DNA of 64,000 nucleotides. It comes from Actinacidiphila oryziradicis. Lineage in GTDB: Bacteria > Actinomycetota > Actinomycetes > Streptomycetales > Streptomycetaceae. The stretch spans positions 62,001 to 126,000 of the forward strand of contig NZ_SUMC01000018.1 in assembly GCF_005047355.1 (NCBI RefSeq), given 5' to 3'. The translations under genes and the position numbers were made by a program. Shown one piece after another: positions 23,163 to 31,583 of this stretch. Under the pieces are notes generated by a model. That model was given only the letters and a program-made list of their open reading frames with translations, was not told where the DNA came from and did no database searches. Each line of letters opens with the position of its first letter. Positions within the stretch are counted from its first letter, which is position 1.

Positions 23163-24527
23163 TCAGAGCTGGGTGAACTGGCGCTGCGTCAGGCCGTACT
23201 TCTTGGCGATCACATTCCACAGCCCGACGGCTGTCCGCTTGGCCTGCGTCGCGGTGCCGCTCTCGCGGTTGCCGGCCGCGGTCTCACTGGTGCTGCGGGC
23301 GGAACCGTGCTTGCACACCTTGCCCTTGCCGGATGCCTCGCCGGCCCAGGCCGCGTAGTGGGTGTCGGCGGCGGCCGAGGCCTTCCAGGCCTTGTTGAGG
23401 GCGTCGGTGAGGGCCTGGTTGTCCGGCAATTGGTCCACGGAGAGGGCGCCGAGCCGCGTCACTAGGTCGTTGCGCTGGGTCGCTGCGTTCTGCAGATCCG
23501 TGGCGGCCTGGCCGAGGTTCTGGCAGGCCTTGATGCTCGCCACGGCGCTGATCACGGACGAGCGGCTGTTGCCGCTCTCCTTCAGGAGGGCGTCCAGCTT
23601 CCGTGCCTGCGCCTCCTCACCGCTCGCACCCCCAGCCGACGAGGACGCGGAGGACGATGGTGTCGCGCTCCCGTTCCCCGCCGCCGCGGAATCTCCGCTG
23701 CTGCCGCTGCTGAGCACGGCCCCGGCTGCCAGGCCGACCAGCGCGCACCCGCCGACGACTATGCCGATCACCGCAGCAGGCGAAAGCTTCTTGCGCCCAC
23801 GCGCGGCCGACGGCCCGGGCTCGTAGGGCGACGGCGGCTGCTGCTGGAACTGCGGTGGCTGCTGGTACGGCGGCTGCTGCTGGTACGGCGGCTGCTGCTG
23901 GTACGGCGGCTGCGCCGGAAGCGGGGCGTCCGGCCGCTGGTACAGGTGGTCGAAGTCGTCCTGCGGCGGCGGCTGCTGCTGGGGCTCCTCGTAACGTGGC
24001 AGATGCTGAGTCGCGTCTGCCACACCGGCCGGTATGGCCCCCTGCTGATAGGGCGGAAGGAGCTGGGTCGCCCCGTCAGGTATTCCGCCAGGTATTCCGC
24101 CAGGTATTCCGTCAGGTATTCCGTCAGGTACTCCGCCAGGCGTTCCCGGCCGTATGCCGAAGGGCGCGCTCGCCGGCGCCGGCGGACCGGCCACTGCCTC
24201 CGGAGGCAGGGGCCCCGGCAGCGGCGCGGGGGCCTGCGGATACGGCGGAAGGAACTGAGTGTCGTCCGCCGCGCCCGTCGGCGCGGACGCCTGCGGATAC
24301 GGCGGGAACATCTGGGTGGCGCCCTCGTCCGGCTGCGGGGCATACGAGACCGGATACACCGGGAACTGCTGGGGCTGCTCGCCCGCCGGCCCCCATGGCT
24401 GGCCGGCCGCCGGTACGGGTTCCCACGCCGGGCCCCCGGACGACGGCAGCACCACACCCTCGTGCACCTGCGGCGGCGGACTGTACTGCCCGTCCGGCGT
24501 CTCCTCGCCACGCCCGCTGTGCCTCAC
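23163..24527 (-). CDS. Membrane protein with Pro/Gln-rich repeat N-terminus
   Basis: 454 residues. The GTG at 24527 has AGGAG 5 nt upstream. Residues ~1-270 are a disordered cytoplasmic region rich in Pro, Gln and Tyr, with QQPPYQQ repeats, GIPD/GIPG repeats and FPPYPQA-like elements. One transmembrane helix follows (PAAVIGIVVGGCALVGLAAGAVL), then a Ser-rich linker and an external helical domain of ~150 residues with two Cys (KACQNLGQ, GKVCKHGS) that could form a disulfide. The layout resembles Streptomyces cell-surface proteins with low-complexity cytoplasmic tails. Function unknown. It stands between the binding lipoprotein (convergent) and the TPR regulator. Confidence 0.82.
   Translation of the reverse strand: MRHSGRGEETPDGQYSPPPQVHEGVVLPSSGGPAWEPVPAAGQPWGPAGEQPQQFPVYPVSYAPQPDEGATQMFPPYPQASAPTGAADDTQFLPPYPQAPAPLPGPLPPEAVAGPPAPASAPFGIRPGTPGGVPDGIPDGIPGGIPGGIPDGATQLLPPYQQGAIPAGVADATQHLPRYEEPQQQPPPQDDFDHLYQRPDAPLPAQPPYQQQPPYQQQPPYQQPPQFQQQPPSPYEPGPSAARGRKKLSPAAVIGIVVGGCALVGLAAGAVLSSGSSGDSAAAGNGSATPSSSASSSAGGASGEEAQARKLDALLKESGNSRSSVISAVASIKACQNLGQAATDLQNAATQRNDLVTRLGALSVDQLPDNQALTDALNKAWKASAAADTHYAAWAGEASGKGKVCKHGSARSTSETAAGNRESGTATQAKRTAVGLWNVIAKKYGLTQRQFTQL
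23858..23912. repeat. 18-bp tandem repeats encoding QQPPYQ
   Basis: About three copies of a GCTGCTGCTGGTACGGCG-like unit (read on the + strand). They encode the Gln/Pro/Tyr repeats of the membrane protein. Confidence 0.75.
24074..24145. repeat. Six 12-bp tandem repeats encoding GIPD/GIPG
   Basis: Units of CG[T/C]CAGGTATTC start every 12 bp from 24074; the last two are diverged. They give a Gly-Ile-Pro-Asp/Gly run in the cytoplasmic tail of the membrane protein. Confidence 0.85.
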
Positions 24528-24809
24528 CGGAACTCCTGCCTCCACCGCGCCTATGGAATCGTCAGCTCACGCTACCGGGTCGCCTCCCCGCTCGGCCACG
24601 TCCACCTCCTTCACGGGCGCTCGCCTGCCCCGGCCGACCACCGCCCAAACGCCCTCCCACAAGCCATCACACCCGCTGAACCACCCCGGGGATGTCGGTC
24701 CCGTAACGATTTCGTCCGGCCGCCGGAAACCCGCCCGTCAGTGAGATGCCGGGCCGGGCCGGGCGGCGGAGGGGCCGTTCATGACCGGCCGGACGCCGCC
24801 GGACAGGCT
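24528..24809. other. 282-bp gap between two minus-strand genes
   Basis: No gene seen. The part next to 24810 is very GC-rich with GTCCGGC/GCCGGAC inverted motifs (24713-24726 and 24785-24804) and could hold a terminator for the TPR regulator. The part near 24560 should hold the promoter of the repeat-rich membrane protein. Confidence 0.4.
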
Positions 24810-26192
24810 CTAAGCGGCAGCCTGCTGCTCCTCCAGCCGCGCGCTGAACTCCCGAACCACCGCCTCCTGAGCGTACGGCTCCAAGCGGTGCCGGAAGTCG
24901 TCCAGATACTCCGCCCCGCGATTGGACCGCAGTCCCGACAACAGCTCAACGGCCTGCGCGCCGTTGTGGCACGCCTGCTCGACCTCGCGCTGCTGGACCT
25001 GCGCCTGAGCCAGCACCAGCAGTCCGATGGCGCGCCGCCGCACCTTGTTGGGGCCGTGCCCGGCCAGGGCCTCCTCCGCGCGGCGGACGGCCTGCTGGGG
25101 CTGGACCAGGTCGCGGTGACAGTGCGCCAGCTCATCCGCGAGATAGGCCTGGTTGAAGTGGGCGATCCAGTCGGGGTCCTCGTCCGGCTCGGACCGGCCG
25201 AGGGCCTCTATCGCCTGTCCGGCGACCGTGGCGCACGCCCGTGCGTCACCGAGAAGCGCGTGGCCGCGCGCCTCGGCGGCGTAGAACATCGCCTGCGCGG
25301 TCGGCGTGACCTGCCCGCGGGCGCCTTCCTGCGCGGCCCGCGCGAGCTGCGCGATCTCCCGGGGGTTGCCCAGCGAGGCGGCGAGGTGGCTCATCCCTGC
25401 GGCGAGCACATAACCGCCGTACGCCCGGTCGCCGGCCGCCTGGGCGAGCCGCAGGGCCTGGATGTAGTACCGCTGGGCGAGCCCGGGCTGGCCGGTGTCG
25501 ACGGCCATGTAGCCTGCGAGCTCGGTCAACCGTGCCACGGCCGCGAAGAGCTGACGCCCCGTCGACTCGCGGTAGGAGCCGGCCAGCAGACCCGAGACCA
25601 CGCTGTTCAGGTAGTGGACGACGACGGGCCGGACGTGTCCGCTGCCGAAGCGGTGGTCGAGGTCCTTCAGAGCCGCCGTGGTGGCCTTTACGGCCTCGAC
25701 GTCGGACGGGCCGACCCGCGGCCCGCCGGAGCGCGCGACCTGGCCGTCGACCCGGGTGATCAGCCAGTCGCGGCTGGGCTCGACGAGCGCGGAGGAGGCG
25801 ACCGTGGAGCCGGAGAGGAAGTCCCGGCGCCCGATGTCGCTGCGCCACAGCTCACAGACCTGCTCGATCGCGCCCAGCACGGTCGGCGCGAAGTGGAGTC
25901 CGACGCCGGTGGCGAGATTCTTGCCGTTCGCCATGCCGATCTCGTCGATGGTGACGGTGCGCCCCAGCTTGCGGCCGATCGCCTCGGCGATCATCCCCGG
26001 GGCCCGGCCGCGCGGTTGCTGGCCGCGCAGCCAGCGGGCGACGGAGGTCTTGTCGTAGCGGAGGTCGAGGCCGTGTTCGGCCCCGCACATATTGACGCGG
26101 CGGGCCAAACCGGCATTGGAGCAGCCGGCTTCCTGGATCAGCGCCTGCAGCCGTTCGTTCGGCTGTCGCGCCACAAGTGGTCGGGCGGCCAT
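24810..26192 (-). CDS. TPR-containing transcriptional regulator (NsdA-like class)
   Basis: 460 residues. The N-terminal ~15-75 (NERLQALIQEAGCSNAGLARRVNMCG, YDKTSVARWLRGQQPR) is an XRE-like DNA-binding region. The rest is helical TPR-type sequence (AQRYYIQALRLAQAAGDRAYGG, AEARGHALLGDARACATVAGQAIEALG). Streptomyces has a family of these large pleiotropic regulators; NsdA is the known member and represses sporulation and antibiotic production in S. coelicolor. Membership in the broad class is clear, orthology to nsdA itself is not claimed. It is divergent from the primase-like gene. Confidence 0.87.
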   Translation of the reverse strand: MAARPLVARQPNERLQALIQEAGCSNAGLARRVNMCGAEHGLDLRYDKTSVARWLRGQQPRGRAPGMIAEAIGRKLGRTVTIDEIGMANGKNLATGVGLHFAPTVLGAIEQVCELWRSDIGRRDFLSGSTVASSALVEPSRDWLITRVDGQVARSGGPRVGPSDVEAVKATTAALKDLDHRFGSGHVRPVVVHYLNSVVSGLLAGSYRESTGRQLFAAVARLTELAGYMAVDTGQPGLAQRYYIQALRLAQAAGDRAYGGYVLAAGMSHLAASLGNPREIAQLARAAQEGARGQVTPTAQAMFYAAEARGHALLGDARACATVAGQAIEALGRSEPDEDPDWIAHFNQAYLADELAHCHRDLVQPQQAVRRAEEALAGHGPNKVRRRAIGLLVLAQAQVQQREVEQACHNGAQAVELLSGLRSNRGAEYLDDFRHRLEPYAQEAVVREFSARLEEQQAAA

Positions 26193-26291
26193 CGGTGGTT
26201 CCCCCTCTTCACTCCATCACTGCGGGCATCACTGCGGGCCTGCGAGCAAGATCTCTGCCCAGTACGCAATACACGAATTCGCGCCACTCTT

Positions 26292-26297
26292 TACAAT
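26292..26297 (+). promoter_or_regulatory. -10 element TACAAT
   Basis: A near-consensus -10 hexamer 7 nt before an ATG at 26305, in the divergent region between the TPR regulator and the primase-like gene. It suggests a leaderless transcript. No clear -35 hexamer was seen. Confidence 0.5.
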
Positions 26298-26304
26298 CTG
26301 CTGC

Positions 26305-26418
26305 ATGGTGTACGTCAACATGCCAAAAGCTGACTACCCGCATCATGAGGGACGCTTTGCCGCGCGCCCCCGCCCATGCATCTGTGCGCCCGGCATGAGC
26401 CGCGACGTCACCCCGTAA
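26305..26418 (+). CDS. Possible small leaderless ORF, 37 aa
   Basis: An ATG at 26305 lies exactly where a transcript from the TACAAT element at 26292 would start. The frame runs to a TAA at 26416 and ends 21 bp before the primase-like gene. The predicted peptide begins MVYVNMPKADYPHHEGRFA and has a CxC near its end. No family is recognised. It could be a real small protein, a leader peptide for the downstream gene, or chance. Confidence 0.35.
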   Translation: MVYVNMPKADYPHHEGRFAARPRPCICAPGMSRDVTP

Positions 26419-26439
26419 CCCCCGTCCACAAGCTCCGTT

Positions 26440-27105
26440 GTGCTGGTCGTGGAAGACACCATCGGAGCCCCGCGGCAGCTCACCGGCCAACTGCTCGACA
26501 CAGCGGTCCGATATGCGGAGGAGAGTCACTGGGAAGTGCTCTCCGGCACATGGCTCGAGGACGAGCACGGCGGCAGCCCCCGCTGCTCCTGCGCCGCCCC
26601 CGCGTGCCCCGCTCCGGGCGCCCACCCGACCCGACCCGACTGGGCCACCCAGGCCAGTGGCAGCGCGGTCGCCGTACGCCACATGTGGCACAAACAGCCG
26701 CGCTCCTCGATCCTGCTCCCCACCGGCCGCACCTTCGACGCCCTCGACGTCCCGGAAGTGGCCGGCTGCCTCGCGCTCGCCCGCATGGAGCGGATGGACC
26801 TGCCGCTCGGCCCCGTCATCTGCACCCCCGGGCGCCGGCTCGTCTTCTTCGTCCTGCCCGGCGCGACAGCCAAGGTCCCGGACCTCCTGAGGCGCCTGGG
26901 CTGGCCCCCCTCCTCCCTCGACCTGATCGTCCGCGGCGAGGGCGACTACATCCCCGCCCCGCCCACCCGCATGGGCAACTCCGGCTCCGTCCAGTGGGCC
27001 CGCCAGCCCACCGCCCTCAACCGCTGGCTCCCCGACGCCGAAGAGCTGCTCAGCCCGCTCGCCTACGCCTGCGGCCGCGAAGCAGCGGCGGTGCGCAGCC
27101 GCTAG
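26440..27105 (+). CDS. Primase/polymerase-like (Prim-Pol N-terminal) protein
   Basis: 221 residues. The pattern ILLPTGRTFDALDVPEVAGCLALARME, LGPVICTPGRRLVFFVLPG and GDYIPAPPTRMGNSGSVQW matches the bifunctional DNA primase/polymerase N-terminal family as found in stand-alone Streptomyces proteins. In plasmids and phages this domain has polymerase/primase activity. The chromosomal stand-alone forms often lack part of the acidic triad, and their function is unclear. The GTG at 26440 is used; a GTG at 26449 is possible. It is divergent from the TPR regulator and upstream of an independent ABC operon. Confidence 0.8.
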   Translation: MLVVEDTIGAPRQLTGQLLDTAVRYAEESHWEVLSGTWLEDEHGGSPRCSCAAPACPAPGAHPTRPDWATQASGSAVAVRHMWHKQPRSSILLPTGRTFDALDVPEVAGCLALARMERMDLPLGPVICTPGRRLVFFVLPGATAKVPDLLRRLGWPPSSLDLIVRGEGDYIPAPPTRMGNSGSVQWARQPTALNRWLPDAEELLSPLAYACGREAAAVRSR

Positions 27106-27216
27106 CGGCTGGGGGGCCGAATGACGGGGGCGTTATGCCCACCTGAATCGACGCAAAGCGGGCACAAGGCCCTCGTCATTCGGCGACCACGAGACCTGCG
27201 GCCGCGGGCCGCCACG

Positions 27217-27222
27217 TACGCT
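27217..27222 (+). promoter_or_regulatory. -10 element TACGCT of a probable leaderless ABC operon
   Basis: TACGCT ends 6 nt before the GTG at 27229, the spacing expected when the start codon is the first base of the transcript. No RBS precedes the GTG. Confidence 0.5.
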
Positions 27223-27228
27223 GGCCCC

Positions 27229-28017
27229 GTGCCCAACGACAATGCCCCCGCGGTGCAGGTCCACGGCCTGTGGAAGCGGTTCGGCCAGCAGATCGCGGTG
27301 GCCGGGATCGACCTTGAGCTGCCCGCAGGGCACTTCATCGGGCTCGTCGGCCCGAACGGCGCCGGTAAGACCACCACCCTCTCCATGGTGACCGGCCTGC
27401 TCCGCCCCGATGCCGGCACCGTGGAGATCGGCGGCGCCGACGTATGGCGCGATCCGGTCGCCGTGAAATCCCGGATCGGCGTGCTGCCCGAGGGCCTTCG
27501 CCTCTTCGAGCGGCTCTCGGGCCGCGAACTGCTCGCGTACACGGGCCGGCTGCGCGGCATCCCCGGTGCGGAGACGGACCGGCGCGCCGCCCAGCTCCTG
27601 GACGTCCTGGACCTCTCCCCGGCCCAGAACAAACTGGTCGTCGACTACTCGACCGGCATGCGCAAGAAGATCGGCCTGGCGGCGGCCCTCCTGCACAACC
27701 CGGAAGTGCTGTTCCTGGACGAACCGTTCGAGGGCGTCGACCCGGTGTCGGCGCAGGTCATCCGGGGCGTGTTGGAGCGCTACACCGCCTCCGGCGCGAG
27801 CGTTGTCTTCTCCTCGCACGTCATGGAGCTGGTGGAGAGCCTGTGCGACTGGGTGGCGGTGATGGCGGCCGGCCGGATCGTCGCGCAGGGCCCGCTCGCG
27901 GACGTACGCGGAGCGGCGCCCAGCCTCCAGGACGCGTTCTTGTCGCTGGTCGGGGCGACCGGCCGTACGGGGGGCCAGGACCTGGACTGGCTGGGCAGCA
28001 TGAAGGGGCCCCAGTGA
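27229..28017 (+). CDS. ABC transporter ATP-binding protein
   Basis: 262 residues. Walker A GPNGAGKTT is at 41-49, the signature YSTGMRKK and Walker B VLFLDEPF follow, and the switch histidine is in SSHVMEL. The STGMRKK variant of the signature is typical of ABC-2-type exporters. The GTG at 27229 is chosen from domain start and promoter spacing; a longer frame reaches upstream but lacks homology. The stop overlaps the permease start by 4 bp. The pair probably forms a homodimeric exporter. Substrate unknown. Confidence 0.93.
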   Translation: MPNDNAPAVQVHGLWKRFGQQIAVAGIDLELPAGHFIGLVGPNGAGKTTTLSMVTGLLRPDAGTVEIGGADVWRDPVAVKSRIGVLPEGLRLFERLSGRELLAYTGRLRGIPGAETDRRAAQLLDVLDLSPAQNKLVVDYSTGMRKKIGLAAALLHNPEVLFLDEPFEGVDPVSAQVIRGVLERYTASGASVVFSSHVMELVESLCDWVAVMAAGRIVAQGPLADVRGAAPSLQDAFLSLVGATGRTGGQDLDWLGSMKGPQ

Positions 28018-29591
28018 CGGGCACCTTCATCCGGCTCAAGCTGGCGGTGATCCGCAACGGCCTGCGGCAGTCCACCGGCCGGACGATCGGCTGGGTGCTC
28101 GGCACGCTCTTCACCCTCTTCTACGCCCTGGCCACGGCCGCCGGGATGATCGCGCTGCGGGGCGACGACTACGCGCCCTCGGTGGCGGTGACCCTCGCCG
28201 TGGCGCTGGGCATCGGCTGGGCGGTGATGCCGCTGTTCCTGTTCGGCGGGGACGACACGCTCGACCCGACCCGGCTGGCGATGCTGCCGCTGCGGCCACG
28301 GCCGCTGATAGGGGCGCTGCTGGTCTCCTCGCTCTTCGGGGTCGGCCCGGTCTTCACGGTGCTCGCGACGGCCGGTGCTGTGGCCGCGCTTGCGCACGGT
28401 GCGGCGTCCGTCGTCGCCGGGGTCGTGGCCGTACCGCTGGTGCTGCTGCTGTGCGTGGCTCTGTCGCGGGCGGTGGCCGCCGCCAACACGCGGCTGCTCA
28501 CCAGCCGCCGGGGGCGCGATCTGGCGCTGCTGAGCGGGCTTTTCGTGGCCGTGGGCGCGCAGTTGGTGAACCTCGGGGCGAGCACGCTGGCGTCCTCCGA
28601 CGGGCTGCACCGGGTGCGGTCCGTCGCCTCCGTCCTGCGCTGGGTGCCGCCCGCCCCGGCGGTGGACGCCGTACGGGCGGCAGCGGACGGCTCGTACGGC
28701 CTGGCCGTGGCGGAACTGGCCTGTGTGGCCGCTGTGCTGGCCCTGGTGCTCTTCTGGTGGCACCGCAGCCTGTACCGGCTGATGGTGTCCCCCGACGCCT
28801 CCACCCTCCGGGTGTCCGAGGCGAAGGCCAGGAAGACCCGCTCCACCGGCCTCTCCCGCCTCCTCCCCGCCGGCCGCACCGGCACCGTCATGGAGCGCCA
28901 GTTCCGCTACGCGTGGCGGGACCCGCGTGCCAAGGCCGCCTGGGCGACAGCCCTGGCAGTCGGGCTGCTGCTGCCGGTGGTCTCGGCCGTGCAACACGGC
29001 AGTGTCTACTCCTCCTGCTGGGCGGCCGGGCTGCTCGGACTGCAGATGTACAACCAGTTCGGCGCCGACGGCTCCGCCTTCTGGACCGTCGCCGCCACCA
29101 TCTCCACCCGCCGCGACGCATCCGCCGAACTCAGCGCCCGCGCCCTGTCGATCGCCGTCGTCGCCATCCCGTACGTCGCCGCTGTGACGATCGGCGCGGC
29201 CCTCCTGCTCGACCGTGCGGGCGCGATCCCGGAAACCCTCGGCCTCTCCTTCGCCCTCCTCGGCGCCCTGATAGCCACCGGCACCTTCGCCAGCGTCCGC
29301 TTCCCCTACGCCGTGCCTCACGACAACCCCTTCGGCAACGCCGCCCCGGGCCAGGGCGGCCTCGCCACCCTCTCGGTCTTCGCGGGCGGCGCGATGGGCA
29401 GCGCGCTGTGCCTCCCGCCGCTCGCCGTGCTGATCTGGCTGCACATCGCGGGACACCACGGCTGGCTCTGGCTGCTGCTGCCGGGCGGGGCGCTCTACGG
29501 TGCCGCGCTGGCGGTCGGCGGGCTCCGCTTCACGGCACCACGGATGGTGGGGCGGCTGCCGGAGATCCTGGCGGCGGTCAGCAGTGGATGA
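28014..29591 (+). CDS. ABC transporter permease (ABC-2-like)
   Basis: 525 residues. The GTG overlaps the ATPase stop (GTGA). About 11-12 hydrophobic helices alternate with short loops, e.g. IGWVLGTLFTLFYALATAAGMIAL, VVAGVVAVPLVLLLCVALSRAV and LGALIATGTFASVRF. A central soluble stretch (RVSEAKARKTRSTGLSRLL) divides two similar halves. The protein resembles large actinobacterial permeases paired with single ATPases. It would export an unknown compound. No substrate clue lies nearby. Confidence 0.9.
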   Translation: MTGTFIRLKLAVIRNGLRQSTGRTIGWVLGTLFTLFYALATAAGMIALRGDDYAPSVAVTLAVALGIGWAVMPLFLFGGDDTLDPTRLAMLPLRPRPLIGALLVSSLFGVGPVFTVLATAGAVAALAHGAASVVAGVVAVPLVLLLCVALSRAVAAANTRLLTSRRGRDLALLSGLFVAVGAQLVNLGASTLASSDGLHRVRSVASVLRWVPPAPAVDAVRAAADGSYGLAVAELACVAAVLALVLFWWHRSLYRLMVSPDASTLRVSEAKARKTRSTGLSRLLPAGRTGTVMERQFRYAWRDPRAKAAWATALAVGLLLPVVSAVQHGSVYSSCWAAGLLGLQMYNQFGADGSAFWTVAATISTRRDASAELSARALSIAVVAIPYVAAVTIGAALLLDRAGAIPETLGLSFALLGALIATGTFASVRFPYAVPHDNPFGNAAPGQGGLATLSVFAGGAMGSALCLPPLAVLIWLHIAGHHGWLWLLLPGGALYGAALAVGGLRFTAPRMVGRLPEILAAVSSG

Positions 29592-29610
29592 CCGCCGCCG
29601 CGCGGTGCCC

Positions 29611-30513
29611 TCAGAGCGCCGTGGGTTGTGAGGGCGGACTCTTCCGAGCCGCCTCGTCGAGGAAATCCCCGACCACCGCGCACCAGGCCTCCGGCTGGTC
29701 CCAGGGCGCGAGGTAGCCGGCCTCGGGTATCTCGGCGTACGCCCCCCGGGGCAGCACCCGGACCATCTCCTGGGCCTCGGCACGGCCGAGCTCACCGTCC
29801 CAGCCGCGGACGACGAGAGTGGGGCAGCGGACCTGTGAGAGCTCGTCCCAATGGGCGTCGTGGACCCAGGCCTCGCGGGAGCGGAGCATATGGCGGCGGG
29901 CGAAGACGGGACGCCAGCCGTCGCCGCGCTCCTCCATCAGCTCGGCGAAGAACTCCCCACGGCTAGGGCGGGGGCGTTCGATACGGGGATCGTCCTCGCC
30001 GAACCACCGCCGGACATCGGCGAGGGTGGTGAAGGGCAGGGGCCAGGACTTGAACCAGGCCTCCCACTCGCGCTGGCTCTCCTCGCCGAGCGCCGAGGCA
30101 CGCATGTCGCAGATGACGACCGCCGAGACGAGGTCCGGCCGCCGGGCCGCCAGCTGCCAGCCGGTGAGGGCGCCCATGGAGTGGCCGATGACGGCGACCG
30201 GGCCGAGGTTCAGCTGTTCGATTACGGCCTCCGCGTCGGCGACATAGGCCTCACGGCTGTACGGGCCCTCGGGCTTGGCGCTGCGGCCGTGGCCGCGCTG
30301 ATCTAGGGCGACCACGCGACGGCCGGGCGCGAGGCTGCGGGCGGTGGCGGCCCAGTGGGAGGCACGGCCCATCAGGCCGTGGAGCATGAGAACGGCTGAC
30401 TGGGTGGCTGGGCCGGCGTACTCGGGATCGGTGTGCCGGTGGGGATCTGCGGGGTACTCCCAGGCGGTGAGCGGGATCTCACCCGCTCCGGTCACCTCGA
30501 CGCAATTGGCCAT
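29611..30513 (-). CDS. Alpha/beta hydrolase, catalytic His apparently replaced
   Basis: 300 residues. The ATG at 30513 has GGAGGGGG upstream. Oxyanion/nucleophile features are intact: LMLHGLMGRASHW, LDQRGHGRSAKPEG and VIGHSMGALTGW (nucleophile Ser), with an acid in LVVRGWDGEL. The position where the family has the catalytic histidine (AGHxP-like) reads EAGYLAPWDQPEAW, with codon TAC. Unless another His substitutes, serine-hydrolase activity should be weak or absent. It may be a binding protein or use a different acid/base. It is monocistronic, convergent with the ABC permease. Confidence 0.88.
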   Translation of the reverse strand: MANCVEVTGAGEIPLTAWEYPADPHRHTDPEYAGPATQSAVLMLHGLMGRASHWAATARSLAPGRRVVALDQRGHGRSAKPEGPYSREAYVADAEAVIEQLNLGPVAVIGHSMGALTGWQLAARRPDLVSAVVICDMRASALGEESQREWEAWFKSWPLPFTTLADVRRWFGEDDPRIERPRPSRGEFFAELMEERGDGWRPVFARRHMLRSREAWVHDAHWDELSQVRCPTLVVRGWDGELGRAEAQEMVRVLPRGAYAEIPEAGYLAPWDQPEAWCAVVGDFLDEAARKSPPSQPTAL

Positions 30514-30763
30514 GCGCCGCACCCCCTCCGCTCAAACGTTCGACTCGCTCGTAGCGCCCAGGTTATCGAACTTTAAATCGAACAGTGCCTTCACTCACGC
30601 AACATCGCTCTATCGAGTGACATCACTCAGGGATTGTTCTTCCGCACCAGGGGGAGGACTCCTGCGGGACGCGGGCTGAAGGGGAAGCAGACCGCGGGGA
30701 GTACCCGGAGAGCTCGGGGTTCCGGGTCCTCCAAGGGGGATCAGGGGAGGGACAAGGGGAGGA

Positions 30764-30795
30764 GGGGCCCCGGCACCGTAAGGCGCCGGGGCCCC
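30764..30795 (-). terminator. Rho-independent-like hairpin after dmdR1
   Basis: A perfect 11-bp stem GGGGCCCCGGC / GCCGGGGCCCC with a 10-nt loop. It begins 11 bp after the stop of the minus-strand dmdR1 gene. It has no T-run, as is common in Streptomyces. Confidence 0.8.
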
Positions 30796-30806
30796 CGCCC
30801 GATCCG

Positions 30807-31499
30807 CTACCGCTTCGCCACGAAGACATGCGAGGCGACATCCACGCTCAGCTCCGCGGCCTCGCCGCCACTGCCGACCAGCACCCCGCCCGCCGACGAG
30901 GTCACACTCACCACCGCTCCCGGCTGCACCCCGGCCCGCCGCAGCGTGTACATCAGCTGCGCATCGGTCTGGATCGGCTCCCCGATCCGCCGCACAACCA
31001 CACTCGCCCCGGTCTCCCCGGGCTCCAGCTCATTCAGGCTGACCATGCCCGCATCCAGGAACGGGTCGGCCCGGTCCGTCTCGCCCAGCTCCTCCAGGCC
31101 CGGGATGGGATTCCCGTACGGCGACTCCGTCGGATGCCGCAGCAGCTCCAGCACACGGCGCTCGACCGCCTCGCTCATCACATGCTCCCAGCGGCACGCC
31201 TCCGCGTGGACGTGCTCCCACTCCAGGCCGATCACATCGACCAACAGACACTCCGCCAGCCGGTGCTTGCGCATCACCCTCGTGGCGATCCGCCGGCCCT
31301 CCTCGGTCAGTTCCAGATGCCGGTCGCCGGCGACATGCACCAAGCCGTCCCGCTCCATCCGCGCCACCGTCTGGCTGACAGTCGGGCCGCTCTGGTCGAG
31401 CCGCTCGGCGATTCGGGCGCGCATCGGGACCACACCCTCCTCTTCCAGCTCCAGGATGGTGCGGAGATACATCTCCGTCGTGTCGATCAGTCCGGACAT
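30807..31499 (-). CDS. dmdR1: Iron-dependent DtxR-family repressor
   Basis: 230 residues. The N-terminal winged helix (TILELEEEGVVPMRARIAERLDQSGPTVSQTVARME) is followed by a dimerisation/metal domain. Every DtxR ligand is at its classical number: Met10, Cys102, Glu105 and His106 for site 2, and His79, Glu83 and His98 for site 1. An SH3-like C-terminal domain follows. With Fe2+ it represses siderophore synthesis and uptake genes by binding 19-bp iron boxes; one candidate box is at 59509-59527. The name DmdR1 follows the S. coelicolor orthologue, which is my inference from length and residues. A perfect terminator follows the gene, and a long open frame runs antisense to it. Confidence 0.95.
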   Translation of the reverse strand: MSGLIDTTEMYLRTILELEEEGVVPMRARIAERLDQSGPTVSQTVARMERDGLVHVAGDRHLELTEEGRRIATRVMRKHRLAECLLVDVIGLEWEHVHAEACRWEHVMSEAVERRVLELLRHPTESPYGNPIPGLEELGETDRADPFLDAGMVSLNELEPGETGASVVVRRIGEPIQTDAQLMYTLRRAGVQPGAVVSVTSSAGGVLVGSGGEAAELSVDVASHVFVAKR

Positions 31500-31583
31500 G
31501 CGCGCCCCTCGATAGCTAGTGCGTGGCCCTGTGCCAATTCTGACGCATCCCACGGACAACCGGCCCCGACATGGACTCCTTGA
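30828..31583 (+). other. Open frame antisense to dmdR1 (adm-like configuration)
   Basis: 251 codons on the strand opposite dmdR1, starting inside its 3' part and ending beyond its start. A second antisense frame covers 30634-31515. In S. coelicolor an overlapping antiparallel gene, adm, has been reported opposite dmdR1. This frame is in the same position. Long antisense frames are frequent in high-GC DNA and the peptide (His/Arg/Pro/Gln-rich) has no domain, so it is listed only as a candidate. Confidence 0.3.

Noticed and set aside
27780..29795. Long minus-strand open frame (671 codons) opposite the ABC permease
   Set aside because: Arg/Gly/Gln-rich shadow with no domain or RBS. The + strand has the coupled GTGA start and membrane helices.
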